NCBI RefSeq assembly: GCF_001513745.1
Contig: NZ_CP013380.1
Coordinates: 868,001-932,000 of the forward strand
Source: Burkholderia humptydooensis
Lineage (GTDB): Bacteria; Pseudomonadota; Gammaproteobacteria; Burkholderiales; Burkholderiaceae
Reading direction: 5' to 3'
Length of the DNA: 64,000 nt
A program made the position numbers and the translations under genes. How positions within the stretch are numbered: the first letter of the stretch is position 1; every line of letters begins with the position of its first letter. Positions 45,080 to 55,216 of this stretch are shown in pieces. Under the pieces are notes generated by a model. That model saw only the letters and a list, made by a program, of their open reading frames with translations, was not told the DNA's origin and searched no databases.

Positions 45080-46432
45080 ATGGAGAAAACGACAATCATG
45101 GCACTGAATTTTTCGAAACCGGGCGAAGCCGGCTACCAGAGCGGCTTCGCGAACGAATTCGCGACCGAGGCGCTGCCGGGCGCGCTGCCGCACGCGCGCA
45201 ACTCGCCGCAGCGCGCGCCGTACGGGCTCTACGCGGAGCAACTGTCCGGCACCGCGTTCACCGCGCCGCGCGGCCATAACCGCCGGTCGTGGCTGTACCG
45301 GATCCGGCCCGCCGCCATGCACCGGCCGTTCGAGCTCGTGTCCGGCGAGCGCCGGATCGTCGCCGATTTCGGCGATTCGGACGACGTGCCGCCGACGCCG
45401 CCGAACCAGTTGCGCTGGGACCCGCTGCCGATGCCCGCGCAGCCGACCGATTTCGTCGACGGCTGGGTGACGATGGCGGGCAATGGTTCGGCCGCCGCGA
45501 TGAGCGGCTGCGCGATCCACCTGTACGCGGCGAACCGCTCGATGCGCGAGCGCTTCTTCTACAGCGCGGACGGCGAACTGCTGATCGTGCCGCAGGAAGG
45601 GCGGCTCTTCATCATGACGGAGCTCGGCCGGCTCGACGTCGAGCCGTTCGAGATCGCGGTGATTCCGCGCGGCGTGCGCTTTGCGGTCGCGCTGCCGGAC
45701 GGGCACGCGCGCGGCTATGTCTGCGAGAACTTCGGCGCGCTGCTCCGGTTGCCGGACCTCGGGCCGATCGGCTCGAACGGCCTCGCGAATCCGCGCGATT
45801 TCCTGACGCCGAACGCGTCGTACGAGGATCGCGAAGGCGCGTTCGAGCTCGTCGCGAAGCTCAACGGCCGGCTCTGGCGCGCGGACATCGATCATTCGCC
45901 GTTCGACGTCGTCGCATGGCACGGCAACTACGCGCCGTACAAGTACGATCTGCGTCACTTCAACACGATCGGCTCGATCAGCTACGACCATCCGGACCCG
46001 TCGATCTTCCTCGTGCTGCAGTCGCAATGCGACACGCCGGGCGTCGACGCGATCGACTTCGTGATCTTTCCGCCGCGCTGGCTCGCGGCCGAGGATACGT
46101 TCCGCCCGCCGTGGTTCCACCGCAACGTCGCGAGCGAGTTCATGGGGCTCGTGCACGGCGTCTACGACGCGAAGGCTGAGGGCTTCATGCCGGGCGGCGC
46201 GAGCCTGCACAACTGCATGTCGGGCCACGGGCCGGACGCGGAGACGTTCGAGAAGGCTTCCTCGATCGACACGTCGACGCCGAACAAGGTCGGCGACACG
46301 ATGGCGTTCATGTTCGAGACCCGCACGCTGATCCGGCCGACGCGCTTTGCGCTCGACACCGCGCAGCTCCAGGCGAACTACTTCGAATGCTGGCAGGGCC
46401 TCAAGAAACATTTCAATCCGGAGCAACGATGA
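45080..46432 (+). CDS. hmgA: Homogentisate 1,2-dioxygenase
   Basis: 450 residues. It opens the ring of homogentisate to maleylacetoacetate with Fe(II). Conserved parts: [32 protein letters not shown], the iron ligands in [15 protein letters not shown] and [18 protein letters not shown]. The ATG at 45080 directly follows the transporter stop; an ATG at 45098 (MALNFSKPG) is an alternative with GGAG 12 bases upstream. It overlaps fahA by ATGA. Confidence 0.97.
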   Translation: MEKTTIMALNFSKPGEAGYQSGFANEFATEALPGALPHARNSPQRAPYGLYAEQLSGTAFTAPRGHNRRSWLYRIRPAAMHRPFELVSGERRIVADFGDSDDVPPTPPNQLRWDPLPMPAQPTDFVDGWVTMAGNGSAAAMSGCAIHLYAANRSMRERFFYSADGELLIVPQEGRLFIMTELGRLDVEPFEIAVIPRGVRFAVALPDGHARGYVCENFGALLRLPDLGPIGSNGLANPRDFLTPNASYEDREGAFELVAKLNGRLWRADIDHSPFDVVAWHGNYAPYKYDLRHFNTIGSISYDHPDPSIFLVLQSQCDTPGVDAIDFVIFPPRWLAAEDTFRPPWFHRNVASEFMGLVHGVYDAKAEGFMPGGASLHNCMSGHGPDAETFEKASSIDTSTPNKVGDTMAFMFETRTLIRPTRFALDTAQLQANYFECWQGLKKHFNPEQR

Positions 46433-47736
46433 GCGCCATTCCCGACGCGCTGCGCGCGAGCCTCGATCCTTCCCGCAAGAGCTGGCTCGACGCGGCGAAC
46501 GACGCCGCGTGCGACTTCCCGATCCAGAACCTGCCGTTCGGCGTCTTCAGCGATGCGCGCAACCCGTCGCGTCGCGCGGGCGTCGCGCTCGGCGACCGGA
46601 TCGTCGACTTGGCCGAGCTCGCGCGCGCGGGCCTGTTGACGGTCGAGGGCGGGGCGGCCGTGTTCGAGCGGCCGGCGCTGAACGATTTCATCTCGCTCGG
46701 CCGCGACGCGTGGCGCAGCGTGCGCATCCAGTTGAGCGCGCTGTTCGAGCGCGGCTGCGCGCGGCTGCGCGACGACGCGGCGCTGCGCGCGCGCGTGCTC
46801 GTCGAGCAGCGCGACGCGACGCTGCATCTGCCCGTCGACATTCCCGGCTACACCGATTTCTATTCGTCGAAGGAACACGCGACGAACGTCGGCTCGATGT
46901 TTCGCGATCCGAAGAACGCGCTGCTGCCGAACTGGTCGGAGATGCCGATCGGCTACAACGGCCGAGCGTCGTCGGTCGTCGTGAGCGGTACGCCGGTGCG
47001 CCGGCCGAACGGTCAACTGAAGCTGGCTGACCGCGACCGTCCGGTGTTCGGCGCGTGCCGCAAGCTCGACATCGAGCTCGAGACGGGCTTCATCGTCGGC
47101 CGCGGCAACGCGCTCGGCGAGCCGATCGCGTGCGAGGACGCGGAGTCGCACATCTTCGGAATGGTGCTGCTCAACGATTGGAGCGCGCGCGACATCCAGC
47201 AATGGGAATACGTGCCGCTCGGGCCGTTCAACGCGAAGACGTTCGCGACGTCGATCTCGCCGTGGATCGTTACGCTCGACGCGCTCGAACCGTTCCGCAC
47301 CGCGCAGCCGAAGCAGGCGCCGGAGCCGCTCGCGTATCTGCGCCACGGCGGCGAGCATGCGTTCGACGTTACGCTCGAAGTGCGGTTGAAGCCGGACGGC
47401 GCGGCCGGCGCGACGACGATCGCGCGCACGAACTTCAAGCACATGTACTGGACGATGGCGCAGCAGCTCGCGCATCACACGGTGTCGGGCTGCAACACGC
47501 GAGTCGGCGACCTGATGGGCTCGGGCACGATCAGCGGGCCGGCGAAGGATGCGTTCGGCAGCCTGCTCGAGCTGACGTGGAACGGCAAGGAGCCCGTCGC
47601 GCTCGCGGACGGCGGCACGCGCGCGTTCATCGAGGACGGCGACGAGCTGACGCTCGCCGGCTGGTGTCAAGGCGACGGGCATCGCGTCGGCTTCGGCACG
47701 TGCGTCGGGAAGATTCTGCCGGCGTTGAACCGATGA
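46429..47736 (+). CDS. fahA: Fumarylacetoacetase
   Basis: 435 residues, the full two-domain form: N-terminal SH3-like part ([12 protein letters not shown]) and the C-terminal FAH catalytic domain ([58 protein letters not shown]). It cleaves fumarylacetoacetate to fumarate and acetoacetate. GGAG precedes the start. No maleylacetoacetate isomerase is present here, so that step must be encoded elsewhere or handled by glutathione. Confidence 0.96.
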   Translation: MSAIPDALRASLDPSRKSWLDAANDAACDFPIQNLPFGVFSDARNPSRRAGVALGDRIVDLAELARAGLLTVEGGAAVFERPALNDFISLGRDAWRSVRIQLSALFERGCARLRDDAALRARVLVEQRDATLHLPVDIPGYTDFYSSKEHATNVGSMFRDPKNALLPNWSEMPIGYNGRASSVVVSGTPVRRPNGQLKLADRDRPVFGACRKLDIELETGFIVGRGNALGEPIACEDAESHIFGMVLLNDWSARDIQQWEYVPLGPFNAKTFATSISPWIVTLDALEPFRTAQPKQAPEPLAYLRHGGEHAFDVTLEVRLKPDGAAGATTIARTNFKHMYWTMAQQLAHHTVSGCNTRVGDLMGSGTISGPAKDAFGSLLELTWNGKEPVALADGGTRAFIEDGDELTLAGWCQGDGHRVGFGTCVGKILPALNR

Positions 47737-47790
47737 TGCGGTCGGGCGCGCAGAGCGCCGCGACGCGACGGCGGCGATCACCGCATTGCG

Positions 47791-48960
47791 TCAACGCCCC
47801 TGCCGCGTGGCGCGCATCGGCAACGCGCGCCGCTCCCACAGCGCCGCGCCGACGAACGCGAGCGCCGATACGATCAGCACGCCGATCAGCGCGTCGCCGC
47901 CGAACTGCTCCATCAGCGCGCCCGCGACGAGCGGCCCGCCGAAGCTCGCCGCGCTCCACGACGCCGACACGAGCGAGCTCGCGGTCACGAGCGCCGAGCC
48001 GCGGAAGCGCTCGCCGCACGCGACGAGCGACAGCGTATAGACGCTGCCCGCCGCCGCGCCGAGCACGAAGAGGAGCGGCCAGCACAGCCACGGCGTCGCG
48101 ATGACGAAGGGCACGAGCGGCAGCAGCGCGAGCACGACGCCCCCCGCGCCGATGTGCACGCGCTCGCGGCCGAGCTTGTCGGCGAGCCAGCCGATCGGGA
48201 ATTGCATCGCGGTGTCGCCGAACAGCAGGATCGCCGCGAACAGCACGGCCGCCTCGCTCGCGACGCCGCGCGCCATCGCGAAGAGCGGCAGCAGCGAGAG
48301 GGCAAGCGTGTCGAACAGCGCGAAGAACGCGGTGCCTGCGACGAGCGCGGGCATCTTAGGCATCACGCGCGTCCAGCGATCGTGCGCGTCGTGGTGCGGC
48401 TCGTCGGCGATGGGCGTCTTGCGGATCGACGCGAGCGACGGCAGCGCGAGCAGAAAGAGCGCGCCGCTCAACGCGAAGCGCACGTGCGTCATGCCGGCGA
48501 TCTGGCTCACGAGCACGGGCCCGGCCATCTGGAACAGCGTGAAGTTCGTCGCGTAGATCGCGACGACGCGGCCGCGCGTCGCATCGTCGGCGAGCTGGTT
48601 GACCCAGGCCTCGCCGATCGTGAAGAGCAGCATCAGCGCGGCGCCGCAGACGACGCGCAGCACGCCCCAGACGGCGAGGCTCGACGTGAACTGCATCAGC
48701 GCGGTTGCCGCGGCGAGCACGATCACCGATGCGACGATCACCTGCCGCCCGCCGAGCCGCTTCGTGATCGCCGCGACGAACGGCACGACGGCGAGGCCGC
48801 CGCCCGCCTGCGCGGCGGTCAGCATGCCGACGATGCGGGTGCCGTGGCCCGCTTCGGTGAGCGCGAGCGCGGTGAGGGGGAGCGTCGCGCCCGTGCCCAG
48901 GCCGACGACGGCAACGCTGAGAATGAGCGCGAGAAAATCGCGGGTGAGGATCGTTTTCAT
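47791..48960 (-). CDS. MFS transporter, YcaD-like
   Basis: 389 residues; start at 48960 (MKTILTRDFLALIL) because the 20 preceding residues of the longer frame are polar and lack a binding site. Twelve membrane segments; motif around LADKLGRERVHIG in the second half resembles the MFS A-loop. YcaD relatives have no established substrate. It converges on fahA, with 54 bases between stops, and lies downstream of another MFS gene. Confidence 0.85.
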   Translation of the reverse strand: MKTILTRDFLALILSVAVVGLGTGATLPLTALALTEAGHGTRIVGMLTAAQAGGGLAVVPFVAAITKRLGGRQVIVASVIVLAAATALMQFTSSLAVWGVLRVVCGAALMLLFTIGEAWVNQLADDATRGRVVAIYATNFTLFQMAGPVLVSQIAGMTHVRFALSGALFLLALPSLASIRKTPIADEPHHDAHDRWTRVMPKMPALVAGTAFFALFDTLALSLLPLFAMARGVASEAAVLFAAILLFGDTAMQFPIGWLADKLGRERVHIGAGGVVLALLPLVPFVIATPWLCWPLLFVLGAAAGSVYTLSLVACGERFRGSALVTASSLVSASWSAASFGGPLVAGALMEQFGGDALIGVLIVSALAFVGAALWERRALPMRATRQGR

Positions 48961-49038
48961 GACGGCCGTGATGCTACCACCGGCGGATGGCCTGGCGTCG
49001 CGCCATTCCGAGCGATTCAAGCCGGCGCGCGACGCATG

Positions 49039-50208
49039 TCACGCGCATTCGGCCGGCCCCGGAACCGCGCGCCGCTCGAGCGACGCGGACCACAGCGTGA
49101 GCGCGAGCGCCGCCATCGCGAGCGCGGCGCCCGCCCACGGCAGTTTCGCGAGCGGCACGCCCGCATGGATCGCGGTGCCGCCGAGCCACGCGCCGAGCGC
49201 GTTGCCGAGGTTGAACGCGCCCTGGTTGAGCGTCGATGCGAGATTCGGCGCGTGGCTCGCGCGATCGACGATCAGGATCTGCAGCGGCGGCACGATCGCG
49301 AACGCGAGCACGCCCCACACGAAGATCGTCGCGAGCGCGGGCAGCGGCGCGCGCATCGTGCCCGCGAACGCGGCGAGCACGACGCCGATCGACGCGAGCG
49401 TCGCGACGAGCGACGGCATCCGCCGCCAGTCGGCGAGCTTGCCGCCGACGGTGCCGCCGACCGTCAGGCCGAGGCCGAACAGCAGCAGCACGAGCGTGAC
49501 CTCGTGCGGCGTGAAGCCCGTCACGTCCTCGAGGATCGGCGTGATGTACGTGAACACGGTGAAGAGGCTCGCCGACGCGAGCACGCTGATGCCGAGCACC
49601 ATCAGCACCTGCGGATTGCGCAATACGCTGAACTCGCGCGCGATGCCGGCCGCGGGCATCTCGAGGCGCTTCGGCACGCAAAAGGCGAGCGCCGCCGCCG
49701 CGAGCGCGCCGATGCCGGTGACGGCCCAGAACGTCGCGCGCCAGCCGAACGCCTGGCCGAGCGCGGTGCCGAGCGGCACGCCGAGCACGTTCGCGAGCGT
49801 CAGGCCCGTGAACATCAGCGCGATCGCCTGTGCGCGCTTGTTCGGCGCGACGAGGCTGCTCGCGACCACCGAGCCGATGCCGAAGAACGCGCCGTGGCAG
49901 AACGCGGTGACGACGCGCGCGACCATCAGCGTCGCGTAGCCGGGCGCGATCGCGCAAAACAGATTGCCGACGATGAACACGCCGATGAGCGCGAGGAGCG
50001 CCGCCTTGCGCGGCATCTTCGCGGTGACGACGGCGAGGATCGGCGCGCCGATCGTCACGCCGAGCGCATAGCCGGACACGAGCATGCCCGCCGCCGGAAT
50101 CGACACGCCGAGGTCGCGCGCGACGTTCGGCAGGAGTCCCATGATGACGAACTCGGTGGTACCGATGCCAAACGCGGCAACGGCAAGGGCGAAGAGAGGC
50201 AGCGGCAT
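49039..50208 (-). CDS. MFS efflux transporter, AraJ/DHA1 family
   Basis: 389 residues, 12 membrane segments. N-terminal FGIGTTEFVIMGLLPNVARD is the hallmark of the DHA1 sugar/drug efflux branch (AraJ, YdhP), and VTAKMPRKAALLALI is the loop motif. It probably exports small polar compounds or drugs. Separate from the next MFS gene by 78 bases on the same strand. Confidence 0.9.
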   Translation of the reverse strand: MPLPLFALAVAAFGIGTTEFVIMGLLPNVARDLGVSIPAAGMLVSGYALGVTIGAPILAVVTAKMPRKAALLALIGVFIVGNLFCAIAPGYATLMVARVVTAFCHGAFFGIGSVVASSLVAPNKRAQAIALMFTGLTLANVLGVPLGTALGQAFGWRATFWAVTGIGALAAAALAFCVPKRLEMPAAGIAREFSVLRNPQVLMVLGISVLASASLFTVFTYITPILEDVTGFTPHEVTLVLLLFGLGLTVGGTVGGKLADWRRMPSLVATLASIGVVLAAFAGTMRAPLPALATIFVWGVLAFAIVPPLQILIVDRASHAPNLASTLNQGAFNLGNALGAWLGGTAIHAGVPLAKLPWAGAALAMAALALTLWSASLERRAVPGPAECA

Positions 50209-50323
50209 GGACGACTCGCGGGAGGACCGCCGCGTCCGGCGCCGCGGGATGCGGCGCGCCGATGGAAGCGGGCGGAACAGCCGCGATTTTATCTCAGGGA
50301 AAACCCCGGTGTTTGGGGCCTGA

Positions 50324-50983
50324 TCAGGTGTTGCGCGCAGGCGTCGGCGCGACGTCCCAGCCGTTTTCGTACAGGCACGCTTCGAGCGGCATCCGCGTGG
50401 CCCAGCGCTCCTCCTCGAGCATCGGCTTGGCGTAGAACGCGTCGACGTGGCCGAGGCACAGCACGGCGATCGGCTTGGCGCCGTCGGGCATCGTGAGCAG
50501 CCGGCGCAGCGCGTCGACGTCGAAGAGCGATACCCAGCCCATCCCGAGCCCTTCGGCGCGCGCGGCGAGCCACATGTTCTGGATCGCGCACGCGGCCGAC
50601 GCGAGATCCATTTCCGGCAGCGTGCGGCGGCCGAACACGTGCCGCTCGCGCCCGTCGGCGAGCGCGACGACGAGCAGTTCGCCGCATTCGCGCACGCCTT
50701 CCACCTTCAGCCGCATGAATTCGTCGTGCCGCTCGCCGAGCGCGTCGGCGGTCGCGCGGCGCTCGGCGTCGACGAGCGCGTGGATCTGCTCGCGAAGCGC
50801 CGGCTCGGTCACGCGGATGAAGCGCCACGGCTGCATGAAGCCGACGCTCGGCGCGTGGTGCGCGGCGCGCAGCAGGCGCGCGAGCACGGCGGAATCGACC
50901 GGGGCGGACGTGAAATGGCGCATGTCGCGCCGTTCGAAGATCGCGCGGTAGACGGCGGCGATCGCGGGTTCGTCGAAACGCAT
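50324..50983 (-). CDS. bluB: 5,6-dimethylbenzimidazole synthase
   Basis: 219 residues, nitroreductase fold. RRDMRHFTSAPVDSAVLARL and LRAAHHAPSVGFMQPWRFI match BluB, followed by NMWLAARAEGLGMGWVSLFD and VLCLGHVDAFYAKPMLE. BluB splits reduced FMN to form the lower ligand of vitamin B12. No cobalamin riboswitch or other cobalamin gene is adjacent. It stands alone on the minus strand. Confidence 0.92.
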   Translation of the reverse strand: MRFDEPAIAAVYRAIFERRDMRHFTSAPVDSAVLARLLRAAHHAPSVGFMQPWRFIRVTEPALREQIHALVDAERRATADALGERHDEFMRLKVEGVRECGELLVVALADGRERHVFGRRTLPEMDLASAACAIQNMWLAARAEGLGMGWVSLFDVDALRRLLTMPDGAKPIAVLCLGHVDAFYAKPMLEEERWATRMPLEACLYENGWDVAPTPARNT

Positions 50984-51138
50984 GGTGGACTGGCAAGGCG
51001 GGTGAAGGCGAATCGCCGCAACGATAGCAGAGTCGCGCGGCGCGCCAATCAGGGTTCAGCCGATTCGTGGCGGCGCGGCGTCGTTCATGTCGAGGCGCGC
51101 GGCGCGCCGCGCCGCGTCCGCCTTCGCCCGCCGCGCCG

Positions 51139-52143
51139 TCAGCCCTGCCGCCCGGCGTCGACGACGTTCCGCGGCGCGCCGTCCTGCCATGCGCGGATGT
51201 TCGCCAGCGTCGTGTGCGCGATCTCCGCGAGCGCCTCGCGCGTGAAGAACGCCTGGTGCGACGTGACGATCACGTTCGGGAACGTGAGCAGCCGCGCGAG
51301 CACGTCGTCCTGCAGCGGGCGGTCGGAGTGGTCCTCGAAGAAGAGCCCGCTTTCCTCCTCGTAGACGTCGAGCCCGAGATGGCCGAGCTGGCCCGTCTTC
51401 AGCGCGTCGATCAGCGCCTGCTTGTCGACGAGGCCGCCGCGGCTCGTGTTGATCAGCATCGCGCCCGGCTTCATCCGCGCGAGCGCATCGGCGCCGATCA
51501 TGTGATGGGTCGCGGGCATCAGCGGGCAGTGCAGGCTCACGATGTCCGATTCGGCGAGCAGCGCGTCGAGCGGCACGTAGCGCACGCCGAGCGCGAGCAG
51601 CGCGTCGTCGTGCGGCGGCAGCGAATGCGCGAGCACGCGCATCCCGAAGCCCGCCATGATCCGCGCGAACACGCTGCCGATGAGCCCCGTGCCGATCACG
51701 CCGACCGTCTTGCCGAAGAGATCGAAGCCGAGCAGCCCGTTGAGCGAGAAGTCGCCTTCGCGGGTGCGCGCGACGGCGCGCGGCAGGCGGCGGTTGAGCG
51801 CGAGGATTAGCGCGACCGCGTGCTCGGCGACCGCATGCGGCGAGTAGGCGGGCACGCGCACGACGACGAGCCCGAGCCGGGCGGCCGCCGCGAGATCGAC
51901 GTGGTTGAAGCCGGCCGAGCGCAGCGCGATGACGCGCGTGCCGCCCGCGGCGAGCGCTTCGAGCACGGCGGCATCGAGCGTGTCGTTGACGAACGGGCAC
52001 ACGACTTCATAGCCGCGCGCGAGGATCGCCGTCTCCGCGTCGAGATGGGAAGGCTGGAAGTGCAGCCGGTAGCCGAACGACTGGTTGGCGGCATCGAACG
52101 AATCGTGGTCGTACTGCCGGCTGCTGAAAAGAATCACGCGCAC
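51139..52143 (-). CDS. D-2-hydroxyacid dehydrogenase, fermentative D-lactate dehydrogenase type
   Basis: 334 residues. The start is GTG at 52143, fixed by GGAGG 6 bases upstream. NAD site GKTVGVIGTGLIGSVFARIM, catalytic Arg in NTSRGGLVDKQALIDAL, Glu in LDVYEEESGLFFEDHSD and His in VIVTSHQAFFTREAL. The EEESGLFFEDHSD stretch is characteristic of LdhA. It reduces pyruvate to D-lactate. The LysR-type gene is 46 bases upstream on the same strand. Confidence 0.9.
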   Translation of the reverse strand: MRVILFSSRQYDHDSFDAANQSFGYRLHFQPSHLDAETAILARGYEVVCPFVNDTLDAAVLEALAAGGTRVIALRSAGFNHVDLAAAARLGLVVVRVPAYSPHAVAEHAVALILALNRRLPRAVARTREGDFSLNGLLGFDLFGKTVGVIGTGLIGSVFARIMAGFGMRVLAHSLPPHDDALLALGVRYVPLDALLAESDIVSLHCPLMPATHHMIGADALARMKPGAMLINTSRGGLVDKQALIDALKTGQLGHLGLDVYEEESGLFFEDHSDRPLQDDVLARLLTFPNVIVTSHQAFFTREALAEIAHTTLANIRAWQDGAPRNVVDAGRQG

Positions 52144-52189
52144 GCTTTGCCTCCGGTAAAGGTGCGCATCAGTTTACTTCAGTCGGGCG

Positions 52190-53170
52190 TCACTGGAGCC
52201 CTGCGACGACGTCCGGGCGTTTCGCCGTGCCGGCTTCGCGCATGAAGTAGTGGCCGTTCGTCTCCGTCTTCTGCCCGCCGAGGTGATACAGCGCGTGCTC
52301 GACGAAGCTGCGGGTGCGCGCCGGCAGGAACTGGCGGTTCGGATAGACGATCGACAACTGCGTGTCGGGATCGTCGATCCGGTAGTCGCCGAGGATCCGC
52401 ACCAGCTCGCCGCTTTCGAGCGCATCGGCGATGTAGCTTTCCGGCAGCACCGAAATGCCGGTGCCGGCGAGCGTCGCCGCGCGCACCATCGACGTGCTGT
52501 TGACCGTGTAGACGGGCTGCAGCGACACGACGTGCGTGAAGTGGTCCGGATCGACGAAGCGCCAGGTCGACGAGTGCTGGCCGGCCGGCAGCGCGATGCA
52601 CGCGTGGCGCACGAGATCGTCGGGGCGGTGCGGCGCGCCGTGCCGCTCGATGTACGAAGGCGCCGCGCAGAGCGCGAGCGTGTTCGGCATCAGCGGATGG
52701 CCGATCAGCGCCGGATTGCCGTCGAGGCGGCCGCCCGTGACGAGGCCCGCGTCGTAGCCGGCTTCGATCACGTCGAGCGGCCCCTCGGTCAGCGTCAACT
52801 GCACGCGCACCTTCGGGTACTGGCGACGGTAGCTGTCGACGAGAGGGGTGATCCGGCCGGGCGACAGCAACCCGGACACGGCGACGCGCAGCGTGCCGAC
52901 GGGCTCGTGCACCGCCCGTTCGACCGACGCCTCGAGTTGATCGAACTCCTCGAGGAGCGCCCGGCAGCCGTCGAGATAGCGGATGCCCGCTTCCGTCAGC
53001 GACAGGTTGCGTGTCGTGCGATGGATGAGACGCGTGTTCAGATGTGTTTCGAGCATCGCGATCGAACGCGTGACGAGCGCATTCGATACGCCGAGCTTGC
53101 GCGCCGCCCGGCGGAAGCTCTGCAGTTCGGCAACACATACGAAAACACGCATGGTCTGGATTTGGTTCAT
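52190..53170 (-). CDS. LysR-family regulator
   Basis: 326 residues. N-terminal winged helix MRVFVCVAELQSFRRAARKL then GVSNALVTRSIAMLETHLNT, followed by the periplasmic-binding-like effector domain. It is the CrgA-type branch (GLLSPGRITPLVDSYRRQYP). It is co-directional with the hydroxyacid dehydrogenase and has a long AT-rich region upstream, so self-regulation or control of the divergent aminotransferase gene is possible. Confidence 0.92.
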   Translation of the reverse strand: MNQIQTMRVFVCVAELQSFRRAARKLGVSNALVTRSIAMLETHLNTRLIHRTTRNLSLTEAGIRYLDGCRALLEEFDQLEASVERAVHEPVGTLRVAVSGLLSPGRITPLVDSYRRQYPKVRVQLTLTEGPLDVIEAGYDAGLVTGGRLDGNPALIGHPLMPNTLALCAAPSYIERHGAPHRPDDLVRHACIALPAGQHSSTWRFVDPDHFTHVVSLQPVYTVNSTSMVRAATLAGTGISVLPESYIADALESGELVRILGDYRIDDPDTQLSIVYPNRQFLPARTRSFVEHALYHLGGQKTETNGHYFMREAGTAKRPDVVAGLQ

Positions 53171-53977
53171 AGCTTTCGTTGGCCCATTAAATGATTATGT
53201 TGTGTTTTTCACCTTCGATCATGGCAAGCCGCCGGCTGTCGGATCAGCACAGGACTTGTCTTAAATAACGAATCATCGAAGGCTGGGCAAATTGTTCAAT
53301 AAGCTGACAGCATCAGTCAACTAAATAATTATTTCATCCCGAATGTAATAAATCGGCCGCCGGCCCCGGCGATCCCCTATTTATGGGGCGTGAACCGATT
53401 CCGCGATTCGCGCGCGCGATATTCGGCGATTGGGCCGGTTTTAATCCCGGCAAGGCGGGCCGGGCGGTGCGCCGGCGCGGGACCGTTTCCATTTCGGGAC
53501 TCCGCTGGTTCGGAGTGCGGCGCGCCGCGCGCAGGATGCCGTTCGCGTATTTTTTTGAGGATTTTTGTGTGCGAATTGCAATGAGGTGTACGGTTCTTTT
53601 CCTGCGCGGAACAAATAGTTTGCTGCGCCGCACAGAATGGTTAATGCAAGCTTTTACGGAAAGCTTGACGACTCGGCTTGCAAAAAATGATTTTTCGATT
53701 TAACGGGGAGTCGATTTGATGCCGGTTTGGCCTATTCGGGCGGGGCGGGCCGGAATTTTCCGGTGCGAGGCGCGAGAAAGAGTGCGGCGTCGGCATGTGC
53801 CGGGATGCGCGCGGCGGACGTCAACCCCCGATATGTCGCAGGGTGGCCCGGCCAGCGCGACCCGACGCCGCGCAAGCATCCGAAGCGCGCGTCGATCAAA
53901 ACACTTGCGCATTGCATCGGTTCGCGGAATGATCGATCGATCACCGCTTTTTCCAACCCGTTGTCCTCCGCCAGCCC
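53171..53977. other. Long AT-rich intergenic region between LysR-type gene and aminotransferase gene
   Basis: About 800 bases with much lower GC than the flanks from 53171 to 53350 and 53550 to 53710. No convincing gene. It contains a perfect 12-bp palindrome AAATAATTATTT (53323-53334) and a hairpin AAGCTTT-TACGG-AAAGCTT (53648-53666). One open frame, 53383-53703, has no domain features. Likely holds promoters for both directions; possibly the remnant of acquired sequence. Confidence 0.5.
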
Positions 53978-55192
53978 ATGTCCACGACCGATCATTCGCC
54001 GATTCCCTGTCCCGTCGTCGTCCCGCTCGACGCGATCCTGCCCGAAGAACCGCTCCTCATGATGGGCGCCGGCCCGGTGCCGATCCCCGCCGCGGTCGCG
54101 AAGGCGAACACGATCGTGATCAACCACCTGGGCGCGACGATGGCGAAGATCATCGAGCAGGTGAAGGAAATGGCCCGCTACGTGTTCCAGACGCGCACGA
54201 AGTGGGTGCTGGGCGTCGCGGGGCCGGGCTCCGCCGCGATGGAGATGGCCGTCTCGAATCTCGCGTGGCCCGGCACGAAGGTGCTGTCGATCAAGAACGG
54301 CTTCTTCAGCGCGCGGATGGCCGAGATGGCGACGCGCGTCGGCGCGAGCGTCGCGACGATCGACGTGCCCGACCGCTCGGTCGCGAGCCTCGACGAAGTC
54401 GCCGGCGCGATCGCGCGCGAGCGCCCCGAGATCGTCACGATCGTCCACGGCGAGACGTCGAACACCGTGTGGAACCGCCATCTGAAGGAGATCGCGGCGA
54501 TCGCGAAGGCGGCGGGCGCGCTCGTCGTCGTCGACGCGGTCTGCACGCTGTCGACGATGCCTCTCGACATGGACGCGTGGGGCATCGACGCGGTGATCAC
54601 GGGCGGGCAGAAGGGGCTGTCGTCGATTCCGGGCGTGTCGCTGATCGCGTTCTCCGACGCCGCGTGGGAGCGGATGAAGAGCCGCCCGGAGCCGAACACG
54701 CACTGGTGCCTCGACATGGCGCTCGCCGAGAACTTCTGGCACAACGCCGGCTATCACTACACGGCGCCCGTGTCCGGCGTGCTCGCGCTGCACGAGGCGC
54801 TGCGGCTCGTCTGCGCGGAGACGCTCGAGAACCGCTACGCGCGGCATCTGCGCTGCTCGCTCGCGCTGCAGGCGGGGATCACCGGAATGGGGCTCGAGCT
54901 CTATGCCCCCGAATCGTGCCGGCTGAACTCGGTCGTCGGCATCGCGGCGCCGGAAGGGCTCACGCCGGGGCTCATCTGCGGTCACATCTCGAAGCAGTAT
55001 CAGGTCGAGATCTCGGGCTCGTTCGGCCTGCCGATCGTGCGGATCGGCCAGATGGGCGAGCAGTGCCGCGAGCACAATCTGTTCCGCACGCTGCACGCGT
55101 TCGGCCGCACGATGGTCGACCTGAAGGTGGACGTCGATCTGCCGTCGGGCGTCGCGGCGCTTGAGCAGGCGCTGTCGGGGCGCGCCGCGTGA
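53978..55192 (+). CDS. Class V PLP aminotransferase (alanine/serine--glyoxylate type)
   Basis: 404 residues. Fold-type I class V: GAGPVPIPAAVAKANTIV at the N-terminus, PLP Asp in LVVVDAVCTLSTMPLDMDAW, and the PLP lysine in VITGGQKGLSSIPGVSLI. This pattern fits serine-glyoxylate, alanine-glyoxylate or ureidoglycine-glyoxylate transaminases; no neighbour settles which. Xanthine dehydrogenase genes 3.6 kb away make a purine link conceivable but weak. No clear binding site precedes the ATG. Confidence 0.82.
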   Translation: MSTTDHSPIPCPVVVPLDAILPEEPLLMMGAGPVPIPAAVAKANTIVINHLGATMAKIIEQVKEMARYVFQTRTKWVLGVAGPGSAAMEMAVSNLAWPGTKVLSIKNGFFSARMAEMATRVGASVATIDVPDRSVASLDEVAGAIARERPEIVTIVHGETSNTVWNRHLKEIAAIAKAAGALVVVDAVCTLSTMPLDMDAWGIDAVITGGQKGLSSIPGVSLIAFSDAAWERMKSRPEPNTHWCLDMALAENFWHNAGYHYTAPVSGVLALHEALRLVCAETLENRYARHLRCSLALQAGITGMGLELYAPESCRLNSVVGIAAPEGLTPGLICGHISKQYQVEISGSFGLPIVRIGQMGEQCREHNLFRTLHAFGRTMVDLKVDVDLPSGVAALEQALSGRAA

Positions 55193-55216
55193 CGCGACGC
55201 GCGTTGCCCGGACCGC

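Noticed and set aside
43541..46426. A 961-codon minus-strand frame opposite the aromatic transporter and hmgA
   Set aside because: Same GC-bias shadow; no motif and fully covered by well-supported genes.
48154..50496. A 780-codon plus-strand frame opposite two MFS genes and bluB
   Set aside because: Charged low-complexity translation; the minus-strand genes have clear families and starts.
53383..53703. A 106-codon plus-strand frame in the AT-rich region
   Set aside because: No binding site, no domain, Arg-rich start and inconsistent codon use.
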